Source: Candidatus Mediterraneibacter merdipullorum
GTDB lineage: Bacteria > Bacillota > Clostridia > Lachnospirales > Lachnospiraceae
Direction of reading: 5' to 3'
DNA: 64,000 bases
NCBI GenBank assembly: GCA_019117125.1
Contig: DXAL01000048.1
Location: 16,745 to 80,744, forward strand
Under the pieces are notes generated by a model. It made no database searches. It had not been told where the DNA came from and saw only the letters and a list, made by a program, of their open reading frames with translations. Shown in pieces: positions 26,031 through 34,371 of this stretch. Both the position numbers and the translations under genes were made by a program. Numbering within the stretch: position 1 is the first letter of the stretch; each line of letters starts with the position of its first letter.

Positions 26031-27164
26031 ATGTCAAAAAAACCCAAAATGATAATTTGTAGAAACTGCGGTGCAACTATTCCGAAACAGGCAAGGATAT
26101 GTCCGTCATGCGGGGCAAAAAACAAGAAGCCGTTTTATCAGAGATGGTGGTTTATCCTGCTCATCGTTATCGTTGTATTTGGAATCGTCAGCTCCTTCAG
26201 GGGAAGACAGAGTGAAAAGTTTGACTGGGATGAGACCGTGCTCGGGGAGAAGCTGCCGGAGCCTGCATCCAATAAAGGTTCCATCGTTATCAATGACAGC
26301 GAATATCTGAAGGTGCATGTAGATGAGACGTCCCCGAATGAACATAATGCGTACGTCGAGGAATGTCAGTCTCTGGGGTATACTGTCGAGAGTGTGCAGG
26401 ATGGAAGCACATATAAAGCATTTGATGAAGAGGGATATATGCTTTCCGTGAATTACAGCGGAGAGACGATGTATATCGAGTTGAAAGCGCCCATGGAAAT
26501 GGGAGAGCTGAACTGGCCGAAGAGTGAACTTGCAGGGTTGCTTCCGGTGCCTCAGTCCAAAGTCGGAAAAGTGGAGGTGGATGCATCTGACAGGTGTCAT
26601 ATCTATGTCGGGAAGACATCCGGGGATGATTTCAATGATTATACAGAAGAATGCTCCAATGCCGGATTCGCTGTTGACTATGAGAAAAGTGATGCATCCT
26701 ATCATGCGTATGATGAAAAGGGGAACGAACTCTATCTGACCTATCAGGGGAATCAGATAATGGAAATCGAGCTTATCAAAGCAGCAGAGGAAGACGCATC
26801 ATCACAGGAAGATGCGGAAATCACTGAGGAAGCGGAAGAGCCTGCAGAACCGGAGGAATCAGAAGAATCAGAAGAATCAGAAGAAAGCAGCGTGTCTGAA
26901 GATGAAATCCGGCCGGAGTTTAAGGAAGCTATGGACAGTTACGAAGCGTTCTATGACGATTATTGTGACTTTATGACAAAATACAAGGAAAATCCAAGCG
27001 ACCTGCAGCTGATAGGCGAGTATACGGACATGCTTGCAAAAGTTGTTGAAATGGATGAAAAATTTGCGGCATGGGAAGAGGAAGACCTGACTGACGCAGA
27101 ATTGATGTATTACGCAGAGGTAAATGGAAGAGTAGCGCAAAAGCTGCTGGAGGCAGGAATTTAA
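26031..27164 (+). CDS. Zinc-ribbon membrane-anchored protein with two internal repeats
   Basis: 377 residues. N-terminal zinc ribbon (Cys10, Cys13, Cys24, Cys27), one membrane helix at about 36-54 (WWFILLIVIVVFGIVSSF), then two related blocks of about 80 residues: LPEPASNKGSIVINDSEYLK and LPVPQSKVGKVEVDASDRCH, each followed by (Y/D)xEEC and YxAFDE or YHAYDE. An acidic Glu/Ser-rich linker (about 255-295) leads to a C-terminal helical domain (FKEAMDSYEAFYDDYCDFM) that I recall as DUF6591-like. Function unknown. It follows the SPFH remnant by 32 bases, so it belongs to the same envelope cluster. Intact, unlike its neighbours. Confidence 0.8.
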   Translation: MSKKPKMIICRNCGATIPKQARICPSCGAKNKKPFYQRWWFILLIVIVVFGIVSSFRGRQSEKFDWDETVLGEKLPEPASNKGSIVINDSEYLKVHVDETSPNEHNAYVEECQSLGYTVESVQDGSTYKAFDEEGYMLSVNYSGETMYIELKAPMEMGELNWPKSELAGLLPVPQSKVGKVEVDASDRCHIYVGKTSGDDFNDYTEECSNAGFAVDYEKSDASYHAYDEKGNELYLTYQGNQIMEIELIKAAEEDASSQEDAEITEEAEEPAEPEESEESEESEESSVSEDEIRPEFKEAMDSYEAFYDDYCDFMTKYKENPSDLQLIGEYTDMLAKVVEMDEKFAAWEEEDLTDAELMYYAEVNGRVAQKLLEAGI

Positions 27165-27171
27165 ATTTGTG

Positions 27172-27648
27172 TTAGTCTTTCATCCGAATGACATGATACA
27201 TGACATCCGCCTCTGCATCTCCCACCGGGATGATGACCCGGTCTTTCAGCACATCATCCGGGTCTGTTGCCAGGTTGGTGGTAAAGCAGGGCAGGGTGGA
27301 ACTGCGGATGAGTTCCCGAAATTCATAATCATCTTTCTGTACGAGAAAGCGCGAGGCGGGCATCTTCTGACGGCACATCTCATTCCAGAATCCAATCTCA
27401 GAGCGCAGCAGAAAGTTAAAGCCATTGAGCATCTCAAATGTTACAAGACCGTGTCCGGACAGGGCATGGTCTTTTGTGACGCAGATGGAAAGGGTCTCCC
27501 GTAAGAACGGCGTACAGTCAAGGGCAGCGTCCTCGGTGGAAAAGGGAAGGATGCCGACCTGGCAGGCGCCGGTTTTTACATGTTGGATGATGTCGGGGAT
27601 GGGGACGAGTTTAACTGTAAGTGAAGAGAAGGGCTTGGAAAAGTAATT
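27172..27648 (-). pseudogene. LysR-family regulator, C-terminal fragment
   Basis: Reading the minus strand, an open frame without a start runs from a stop at about 27651 to TAA at 27174 and encodes the effector-binding half of a LysR regulator: LTVKLVPIPDIIQHVKTGAC, QVGILPFSTEDAALDCTPF, LSICVTKDHALSGHGLVTFE, then the strands up to VGDAEADVMYHVIRM. The N-terminal HTH (about 130 residues) is absent; upstream sequence belongs to the aldo/keto reductase leader. The internal ATG (27432) would make only 86 residues. LysR regulators often sit divergently from reductase genes, so both were probably once a functional pair. Confidence 0.75.
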
Positions 27649-27694
27649 GCCTTAAAAAGATTCCATGAGATGAATAAAAAGGAGGACGAACAGA

Positions 27695-28532
27695 ATGGAA
27701 TATGTAACGCTGAATAATGGAGTGAAGATGCCGTTGCTCGGATACGGAGTATACCAGACTCCGCCGGAGGAGACGGAGCGCTGTGTCCTCGAAGCGCTGG
27801 AGACAGGATATCGCAGCATTGATACAGCGCAGGCGTACTACAAAGGAAGGCGTGGGAAATGCCCTGGCAAAATGCGGGATACCAAGGGAAGAGATTTTTG
27901 TCACGACGAAAGTCTGGATTGCAAATGCCGGATATGAGAAGGCGAAAGAATCCATTGCAAAATCTCTGGAAAAACTTCGGACGGATTATGTGGACCTGCT
28001 TCTGATTCATCAGCCGTTCGGCGATTATTACGGGACCTACCGCGCGATGGAAGAAGCATACCGAGAAGGAAAGGCACGCGCCATCGGCGTGTCGAATTTC
28101 TATCCGGACCGGTATCTGGATTTGTTCCATTTTGCAGAGGTCAAGCCGGCAGTTAACCAGGTGGAGACGCATGTGTTCCAGCAGCAGAAGACAGCGCGGA
28201 AATATATGGAGAAGTACGGCACCCAGATTATGTCGTGGGGACCGTTTGCCGAAGGAAAGAACGATTATTTCCAGAATCCGGTGCTCAGAGAGATTGGCGG
28301 GAAATATGGAAAGTCTGTGGCACAGACGGCGCTCCGGTTTCTGCTCCAGAGCGGCGTGGTGGTGATACCGAAATCCGTGCATAAGGACCGGATGGAAGAG
28401 AACTTCGATGTATTTGATTTTACTCTGACGGAAGATGAGATGAAGCGCATCGAGGCGCTGGATACGGGAGAAAGTCTGTTTTTCTCCCACTATGCACCGG
28501 AGACCGTAGAATGGTTTATGAGTCGGGTATAA
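27695..28532 (+). pseudogene. Aldo/keto reductase with a frameshift
   Basis: After AAAAAGGAGG the first frame encodes the AKR N-terminus ([20 protein letters not shown], then [11 protein letters not shown] with catalytic Asp and Tyr). At about 27842-27847 (AAAGGAAGG) the frame shifts by one base; the remainder continues in another frame as [25 protein letters not shown] (catalytic Lys), DLLLIHQPFGDYYGTYRAME (His), AIGVSNFYPDRYLD and VVVIPKSVHKDRMEENFDVF (NADP-binding). With one repair it would be a normal protein of about 279 residues. No slippery signal typical of programmed shifting is evident; a sequencing error is possible. Confidence 0.8.
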
Positions 28533-28585
28533 GCAGGGCTGTGAGTCTGGCACAGTCAGGATTGCCACACAGGTAGGATTGTCTC

Positions 28586-28636
28586 TTGACTTTTAGTCCG
28601 ATTTCATACTATAATCATAGTACGAAATCGGACTAA
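28586..28636 (+). promoter_or_regulatory. Promoter and large palindromic operator of the MarR-ABC operon
   Basis: TTGACT, 18-base spacer, TATAAT (28610-28615). A nested palindrome covers the spacer, -10 and start region: outer perfect 13-bp arms TTAGTCCGATTTC (28593-28605) and GAAATCGGACTAA (28624-28636), inner arms TACTAT (28607-28612) and ATAGTA (28617-28622). The -10 box is at the centre, so a bound dimer would block polymerase. The right arm runs into AAGGAG, the ribosome binding site of the MarR gene. Confidence 0.85.
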
Positions 28637-28647
28637 GGAGACATATC

Positions 28648-29097
28648 ATGAAGATACATTTAGAACAGGAAGTAAGTGCGTTCAGCCATCTCTACAAAGA
28701 GGTGGAGGACGTCTATCATGAAATTGCGCTGTCCGTAGGAGTTTCGGACGGCGCTTTTGACGTGCTCTACGTCCTCTGCGTGCTGGGAGACGGATGCCTG
28801 CAGAGGGATATCTGCCGGGAGACGTTCGTGAGCAAGCAGACGGTCAACTCTTCGGTGCGCAGCCTGGAGAAGAAGGGCTTTCTGTATCTGGAGAAAGAGG
28901 GGCGGGACAAGCATATTTATCTCACGGAGTCGGGAAAGCGGTTTGCAGACGAGAGGATACGCCCGGTTATCGAGGCGGAGAACGAGGTGTTCCTGGCGAT
29001 GAAACCGGATGAGAAAGCGGAATTTCTGCGCCTGTTCCGGAAGCTCGCGGACGGGTATCAGGAGCGGAAGAAGCCGCTCCTTGAGAAGCTGAGGTGA
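28648..29097 (+). CDS. MarR-family transcriptional regulator
   Basis: 149 residues. Winged-helix MarR fold: LGDGCLQRDICRETFVSKQT followed by VNSSVRSLEKKGFLYLEKEG (recognition helix and wing) and DKHIYLTESGKRFADERI. The start follows TAAGGAG. The palindromic operator over its own promoter suggests autorepression and control of the two ABC genes that follow at 16 bases and with overlap. Such MarR-ABC-ABC units usually respond to drugs or toxic small molecules; the ligand cannot be read from the sequence. Confidence 0.9.
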   Translation: MKIHLEQEVSAFSHLYKEVEDVYHEIALSVGVSDGAFDVLYVLCVLGDGCLQRDICRETFVSKQTVNSSVRSLEKKGFLYLEKEGRDKHIYLTESGKRFADERIRPVIEAENEVFLAMKPDEKAEFLRLFRKLADGYQERKKPLLEKLR

Positions 29098-29113
29098 AGG
29101 CGGAGGAACAGCT

Positions 29114-30853
29114 ATGAAGATGATTCTTGATTTTCTGAAACCATACCGGCGGCTGTGCGTGTTTACGGTCCTCGTCATGGTCCTGGACGTGGCGGGCGGG
29201 CTTTTCGTGCCGAAGCTGACGGCGGATATGATTAATATCGGCGTGGCGGATGGAAAGATGGACTACATTATCGGCAGAGGGGCAGCCATGCTGGCGGTCA
29301 CTCTCATTTCCGGCGCCGGAGCCCTGGCAGGGAGCTGGCTCTGTGCGGATCTGTCGGCAAAGCTGGGCAAGGATATGCGCAATGCGGTCTATGAGAAATC
29401 GCTGACGTTTTCCGAGTATGATTTCAGCCGGTTCGGAACAGGCTCCATGATAACGAGGACCCTCAATGACATCAACATCGTCCAGCAGTCCGTGGTCTGG
29501 TGCATCCAGATGGTGCTCCCGGTCCCGGCGGCGTGCGTGATGGGGGTCGCCATGGCGTTTGCGATTGATACAGTGATGGGATATGTACTGATTGGGGTGA
29601 CCCTGCTCATTATCGTGCTCGCCGTATTTGTGACGAGAAGGGCGTCGGAAATCTTCGGCAGGCTCCAGCGCCTCCTGGACCGGATGAATGTGGTGCTCCG
29701 GGAAAATCTGACCGGCGTGCGGGTGGTCCGTGCGTTCCGGAAGGAGAAGAGCGAGGAGAAGCGGCTGCGGAAGTCTTTTGAGGAGTATGCGGAGACGTCC
29801 ATCCGGGCGAATCTGCTTTTTGCGGGGCTTGAGAGTACGGCGTTTTTTGTCATCAATCTCTGTATCACTGCCATCCTCTGGGTCGGCGGAGACCGGGTGG
29901 GAGCGGGATATATGGAGATTGGCGATATCACGGCGCTCACCGAATACTCCATCCTCATCCTCTTCTATATCATCATGGCGCAGATGGTCATCATCCTCCT
30001 GCCCCGGGCGGCGGTCTGCAGCCGGCGCATCCGGGAGGTCCTGGAGCGGGAGCCGGAGATCACGGACCCGGAGATGCGGGAGCATGGGTGCGGGGCGGAA
30101 GACGGAGCGGTCGTGCAGTTCTGCGATGTGTCCTTCCGGTTTCCGGATGCGGATGCGTATGCCCTTTCCGGTCTGGATTTCATCTGCCGGAAGAAAGAGA
30201 CGACGGCGGTTATCGGAGGGACAGGAAGCGGAAAGTCCACGCTTGCGAAGCTGCTCCTGCGCTTCCACGATGTGACGGAGGGCTCGGTGAAGGTAAACGG
30301 CAGGGATGTGCGTGAGATGACCCAGGAGGAACTGAGAGAGCGCATCGCCTATGTGCCACAGAAGGCATGGCTCTTTTCCGGAACTATCGCGGAGAACCTG
30401 CTGGATGGAAATGAACACGCAGGAGAAGAAGAGATGCGCCACGCCCTTGCCGTCGCGCAGGCGGACTTTGTGAGCAGTCTGGCGAACGGGCTGGACGCCC
30501 ATGTGTCCCAGGGCGGGAGGAATTTTTCGGGAGGACAGAGACAGCGGCTTTCCATTGCGAGGGCGCTGATGAAACAGGCGGACCTGTATATTTTTGACGA
30601 CAGTTTTTCCGCCCTTGATTTCCGGACGGATGCGGCGCTCCGGAATGCGCTGAAAACGGAAGTGGCGGATGCGGCGGTGCTTATCATTGCCCAGCGCGTC
30701 AGTACCATCCGGAATGCCGACTGCATCATCGTGCTGGATGAAGGCAGAGTGGCGGGCATCGGCAGGCATGAGGAGCTGATGGAAAGCTGCGGCGTCTACC
30801 GGGACATCGTCAGGTCGCAGATGAAAGGAGGCGGAGAGAATGTCGGAAACTGA
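29114..30853 (+). CDS. ABC exporter half-transporter, degenerate-site NBD
   Basis: 579 residues: six-helix type I exporter domain (about 1-310) and NBD (about 335-579). Walker A GGTGSGKST is intact at 368-376 and the signature FSGGQRQRLSIARAL is canonical, but the catalytic Glu after Walker B is Asp (FDDSFSALD, Asp496) and the switch His is Gln (IAQRVSTI, Gln527). These changes are typical of one half of heterodimeric exporters such as LmrCD, BmrCD or TM287/288. Pairs with the next gene, with which it overlaps by 14 bases. Likely drug or lipid exporter; substrate unknown. Confidence 0.92.
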   Translation: MKMILDFLKPYRRLCVFTVLVMVLDVAGGLFVPKLTADMINIGVADGKMDYIIGRGAAMLAVTLISGAGALAGSWLCADLSAKLGKDMRNAVYEKSLTFSEYDFSRFGTGSMITRTLNDINIVQQSVVWCIQMVLPVPAACVMGVAMAFAIDTVMGYVLIGVTLLIIVLAVFVTRRASEIFGRLQRLLDRMNVVLRENLTGVRVVRAFRKEKSEEKRLRKSFEEYAETSIRANLLFAGLESTAFFVINLCITAILWVGGDRVGAGYMEIGDITALTEYSILILFYIIMAQMVIILLPRAAVCSRRIREVLEREPEITDPEMREHGCGAEDGAVVQFCDVSFRFPDADAYALSGLDFICRKKETTAVIGGTGSGKSTLAKLLLRFHDVTEGSVKVNGRDVREMTQEELRERIAYVPQKAWLFSGTIAENLLDGNEHAGEEEMRHALAVAQADFVSSLANGLDAHVSQGGRNFSGGQRQRLSIARALMKQADLYIFDDSFSALDFRTDAALRNALKTEVADAAVLIIAQRVSTIRNADCIIVLDEGRVAGIGRHEELMESCGVYRDIVRSQMKGGGENVGN

Positions 30854-32657
30854 GTCGATGCAGTACACAGACGATCTGGATTTTGAAGTGCCGGAACATG
30901 CCGGCAGGACGGTCCTGCGGCTCTGGCAGACTATGGGACGGCAGCGTCTCCGGCTGGTCATTGTGGCGGTCTCGGTAGTCTTTTATACCCTTCTCTCCGT
31001 GGCGGCTCCGGTCTACAGCGCAAAAATTGTGGATTTGCTGTTCGGGGAAGTGCAGGCGGCTGTGTCCGGAGAGCGCGTCTTCCGCGTGACGTGGGAGCAC
31101 GGAGGGAGGGAAATCCTGTTCCTGCTCTTTATCTATACGGTGACCGGCATCCTGTATACATTTCAGAGTTTTCTGATGGCGGGGTTTGCAGAGCGTCTGA
31201 GCCTGGAGCTGCGCACCCGGATCAGCCGCAAGCTGAACCGGCTCCCCCTTTCTTTCTATGACGGACACAGACCGGGGGAGGTTTTAAGCCGTGCCACCAA
31301 CGACCTGGACAAGATGTCGGAAGTGCTGCAGACCGGACTTTTAAAACTGTTCACTGCAGCCGGGATGGTTGTCGGGTCCCTTGTGATGATGTTCTGGTTC
31401 CATGCCGGACTGACCCTGATCTTTCTCTTCTTTACGGTTCTGTCCATGATATCTACGAAGATATTTGCGGGGAAGACGCTGCAGTGCGCTGCCAGACGGC
31501 AGCAGGCAGTCAGCCGGGTCACCGGCCAGGTGGAAGAGTCCTACAGCGGGCGCACGGTGATACGTGCGTTCAACCGGGAAGAAAAGAGTGCTGCCGATAT
31601 GAGAGAGGCGGTGGAAGAACTGGCGGATGCATCCCGCAGGGCGGACTTTATGATGAATGCGGTGAATCCGTTTATCCGTCTGGTGAACCGGCTCGGACAG
31701 GCGGTCATCGCGGTCCTGGCGGGAAAGCTCCTTTTAGACGGCACTCTCAGCGTGGGCGTGTTTCAGGCATTTTTCCAGTATGTATATCAGGCGTCAGAGC
31801 CGCTGACAGAGGCGGCGTATATGCTCAATTCCCTCCAGTCGTCCATCGCGTCGGTGGAGCGCATCTTCCGTCTGCTGGATGAGGAAGAGATAAAAAAAGA
31901 CCCTGCAGACGCCATCAACTGTTCCGGCGTGGAGGGACGGGTGGAATTTCGCCATGTGAGATTCGGCTATTCGCCGGACCGTCTGCTGATGGAAGATATC
32001 AGCTTCACGGCAGAGCCCGGACAGAAGATTGCCGTCGTCGGAAGCACGGGGGCGGGAAAGACGACGCTTATCAATCTGCTGATGCGCTTTTACGAGGTGG
32101 ACGGCGGACAGATACTCCTGGATGGAAGAGATACGTCCCGGATGACTTATGCCGGACTGCGGGAGCACTTCGGCATGGTGCTCCAGGACACCTGGCTTTT
32201 TGACGGGACTATCGCGGAAAATATCGCCTACGGGCGTCCGGATGCTTCCATGGAGGATATCATCCGCGCGGCAAAAGCGGCGCGGGCGGACTTTTTTATC
32301 CGGACGCTGCCGGACGGGTATGATACGAGGCTGAGCGGCGACGGGGAAACCCTTTCCGCGGGGCAGCGGCAGCTTCTTACCATTGCCCGGGTGATGCTGT
32401 GCGACCCGGCGGTGCTCATACTCGACGAGGCGACTTCCAGTGTGGATACCCGCACCGAAATGGAGATAAGCGGCGCCATGGACCGGCTGATGAAGGGCAG
32501 GACCAGCTTTGTGATTGCCCATCGCCTCTCAACCATCGTGGATGCAGACCTGATACTTGTGATGCAGAACGGCGGCATCATCGAGCAGGGGAGCCACCGG
32601 GAGCTCCTCCGGGCGGGCGGAGCCTATGCGGGGCTGTACAACAGTCAGTTCGCATGA
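30840..32657 (+). CDS. ABC exporter half-transporter, catalytic NBD
   Basis: 605 residues with an N-terminal extension of about 25 residues, six transmembrane helices and an NBD. Walker A GSTGAGKTT, Walker B ILDEATSSVD (Asp529, Glu530) and switch His561 (IAHRLSTI) are canonical, while its signature reads LSAGQ (505-509) instead of LSGGQ. In heterodimers the degenerate site combines the partner's weak Walker B/switch with this subunit's changed signature, so the two proteins complement each other exactly. Start overlaps the end of the first half-transporter. Confidence 0.92.
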   Translation: MSETESMQYTDDLDFEVPEHAGRTVLRLWQTMGRQRLRLVIVAVSVVFYTLLSVAAPVYSAKIVDLLFGEVQAAVSGERVFRVTWEHGGREILFLLFIYTVTGILYTFQSFLMAGFAERLSLELRTRISRKLNRLPLSFYDGHRPGEVLSRATNDLDKMSEVLQTGLLKLFTAAGMVVGSLVMMFWFHAGLTLIFLFFTVLSMISTKIFAGKTLQCAARRQQAVSRVTGQVEESYSGRTVIRAFNREEKSAADMREAVEELADASRRADFMMNAVNPFIRLVNRLGQAVIAVLAGKLLLDGTLSVGVFQAFFQYVYQASEPLTEAAYMLNSLQSSIASVERIFRLLDEEEIKKDPADAINCSGVEGRVEFRHVRFGYSPDRLLMEDISFTAEPGQKIAVVGSTGAGKTTLINLLMRFYEVDGGQILLDGRDTSRMTYAGLREHFGMVLQDTWLFDGTIAENIAYGRPDASMEDIIRAAKAARADFFIRTLPDGYDTRLSGDGETLSAGQRQLLTIARVMLCDPAVLILDEATSSVDTRTEMEISGAMDRLMKGRTSFVIAHRLSTIVDADLILVMQNGGIIEQGSHRELLRAGGAYAGLYNSQFA

Positions 32658-32805
32658 CGCTTGGCCGCGTTCTGTACAGACCGGGACAGCAGAGTGACAA
32701 AGCGCCTCAGAGCAGGACCACGTTCGTCACCGCGGCAAAAGGAAAATATTATCAGCTGTACACCGGGAATTTTGCAGCGTAAGATATCCGGAACAGTGTC
32801 ATATC

Positions 32806-32847
32806 CCCCCGCAGGAGAGCATAGGCTTTCCTTACGGGGGTGTTTTT
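32806..32847 (+). terminator. Terminator-like hairpin directly before the LysM-GH18 start
   Basis: CCCCCG/CGGGGG outer stem and AGGA/TCCT inner stem, followed by TGTTTTT and then ATG 32848. It can end the ABC operon transcript, and its 3' arm (ACGGGGGTG) is also the only ribosome-binding-like sequence of the next gene. The 150 bases between the ABC stop and this hairpin hold nothing I can identify. Confidence 0.65.
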
Positions 32848-34038
32848 ATGATTTATGTGGTAAAGAGCGGTGATACGCTGCAGAAGATATCGGGGGAGAC
32901 CGGGGTCTCCGTACAGAAGATTGCTGCGGATAATCAGCTGAAGTACCGGGACCGTCTGGCGCCGGGGCAGGCGCTCCTGCTCCGGGGGACGGATGGGGAC
33001 AAAGAACAGGGGATGGGGGCGGGCTTTTTGACAGGCGGCTACGCCTATCCGTTTATCGACCCGCCGGTGCTGGAAGAGGCGCTTCCTGCACTGGATGAGG
33101 TGCTGGTCTTTTCTTACGGGTTTACGTTTGCGGGAGACCTGGTCCCGCCCCGCCAGGAGGAGCGGTGGATGCTGGAAAGAGCGCAGAGTATGGGAGTGCG
33201 GCCGTGGATGGTGCTGACGCCCTTCTCTTCCGAAGGGGCGTTTAACAACCAGCTTATCCGGGCGCTCGTTGAGAACAGCGGGATGCAGGAGCGGCTCATC
33301 GGACAGATTCTGTCCGGGATGAAGGAAAAAGGCTACCGGGGACTGGATATTGATTTTGAATACATCCTCCCGGGGAACCGGGAGCAGTATGCGCAGTTTG
33401 TGGGGAAGGTGAAAGAAAAGCTCGGTCCGGAGGGCTTTCCTGTGACGGCTGCTGCAGCGCCCAAGACTTCCGGGCAGCAGAAGGGAATTCTGGTGGAAGG
33501 GGTGGATTACGCTCTGCTGGCAGAGCATGCAGATGCGGTCTTCCTCATGACATATGAGTGGGGATATACGTACGGACCGCCCATGGCGGTGGCGCCGCTG
33601 GATAAGGTGCGGGAAGTGGTGGAGTACGCGCTCACCCAGATGCCTCCGGAGAAGATACTTCTTGGGATTCCAAACTACGGATATGACTGGACCCTTCCCT
33701 ATGAACGCGGCATCACCCGGGCAAAGACCATCGGGAATGAAGAAGCGGTGGAGATTGCAGTGGAAAACGGAGTCTCCATCGAATATGCATCCGTGTCCGA
33801 GAGTCCCTGGTTCACCTACCGGAAAAACGGGATGGAACATGTGGTGTGGTTCGAGGATGTGCGCAGCATCCGGGCAAAGTGGAACCTGGTACGGGAGTAT
33901 GGACTTTCCGGCGCGCGGTACTGGAATCTGATGCGCCCCTTCCGGGCGAACTGGCTGCTCATCGGTCCGGCAAAGAGGGGGCAGGGATGGAAAATACCGT
34001 GCCGCTCCCCATGGAAAGCCCGAGCAGAATGGATGTGA
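32848..34038 (+). CDS. LysM-GH18 peptidoglycan hydrolase (SleL/YaaH-like), altered 3' end
   Basis: One LysM domain at residues 1-48 (MIYVVKSGDTLQKISGETGV onward) and a GH18 domain. The catalytic DxxDxDxE-type motif is GLDIDFEY, with later motifs FLMTYEWGYTYGPPMAVAPL and ILLGIPNYGYDW and the usual end YWNLMRPFRANW. No signal peptide, as in SleL/YaaH spore-cortex-lytic enzymes, which cut spore peptidoglycan during germination. After WLLIGPAKRG the last 20 or so residues are not family sequence: they are read antisense through a truncated MATE gene, so the natural C-terminus was lost at a recombination junction near 33965-33986. Only a few residues of the fold appear to be missing. Confidence 0.85.
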   Translation: MIYVVKSGDTLQKISGETGVSVQKIAADNQLKYRDRLAPGQALLLRGTDGDKEQGMGAGFLTGGYAYPFIDPPVLEEALPALDEVLVFSYGFTFAGDLVPPRQEERWMLERAQSMGVRPWMVLTPFSSEGAFNNQLIRALVENSGMQERLIGQILSGMKEKGYRGLDIDFEYILPGNREQYAQFVGKVKEKLGPEGFPVTAAAAPKTSGQQKGILVEGVDYALLAEHADAVFLMTYEWGYTYGPPMAVAPLDKVREVVEYALTQMPPEKILLGIPNYGYDWTLPYERGITRAKTIGNEEAVEIAVENGVSIEYASVSESPWFTYRKNGMEHVVWFEDVRSIRAKWNLVREYGLSGARYWNLMRPFRANWLLIGPAKRGQGWKIPCRSPWKARAEWM

Positions 34039-34219
34039 GGAAGGTCATCAGAGAGAATGCAGAGCCCACGGCAGCCAGGGCGCCTGCACCGAGAAACCGT
34101 CCGACGATGAGTGTATCCGCGATATTATAGCACTGCTGCAGCAGGTTGCCTAAAATCATGGGGACGGCGAAACGCAGCATTGTTTTCATGACAGGTCCCC
34201 GGGTCAGTTCATATTCCAA
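33986..34219 (-). pseudogene. MATE efflux transporter, N-terminal fragment
   Basis: The minus strand encodes residues 1-78 of a MATE-family transporter: ELTRGPVMKTMLRFAVPMIL, GNLLQQCYNIADTLIVGRFL, AAVGSAFSLMTFLTSILLGL, SMGSGTVFSI. Family identity ends there and eight unrelated residues follow (PAPSLPDR, stop at 33959) from the LysM-GH18 3' end. A full protein needs about 450 residues. Its own promoter (34263-34291, minus) is intact, so a short transcript antisense to the GH18 end may be made. Confidence 0.85.
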
Positions 34220-34262
34220 GTCAGGTCACATCGCTTTCTATCTGAAGTCATATCTGCAACAT

Positions 34263-34291
34263 ATGATAATCAGAGGGGTGTAAAATGTCAA
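34263..34291 (-). promoter_or_regulatory. Promoter of the truncated MATE gene
   Basis: On the minus strand TTGACA, 17-base spacer, TATCAT. A second TTGACA occurs 17 bases further upstream because the -35 region is duplicated. Confidence 0.65.
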
Positions 34292-34310
34292 CAGATGTAA
34301 AATGTCAACA
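34280..34310. repeat. 14-bp direct repeats with 17-bp period
   Basis: GTAAAATGTCAACA at 34280-34293 and 34297-34310. On the minus strand each supplies a TTGACA -35 sequence. Could be a regulator site or a micro-duplication. A TATAAT at 34339-34344 (plus) is the best -10 candidate for cbiG; no cobalamin riboswitch is visible in this 150-base gap. Confidence 0.8.
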
Positions 34311-34371
34311 TTGGCTATCATTTTTCCCCCATAGATAGTATAATGTCGGGAGAAAGAAAAGGACTTGGGTT

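Noticed and set aside
27842..27847. Programmed frameshift in the aldo/keto reductase
   Set aside because: No convincing slippery heptamer with downstream structure, and the family has no known frameshifting; nearby genes are also broken.
28967..30961. Minus-strand open frame of over 600 codons opposite the MarR-ABC genes
   Set aside because: Pure shadow of the intact ABC transporter; biased Arg/His composition and no recognisable domain.
34220..34371. Cobalamin riboswitch before cbiG
   Set aside because: No B12-box (GCCACTG) or other aptamer blocks; the gap is explained by the MATE promoter and direct repeats.
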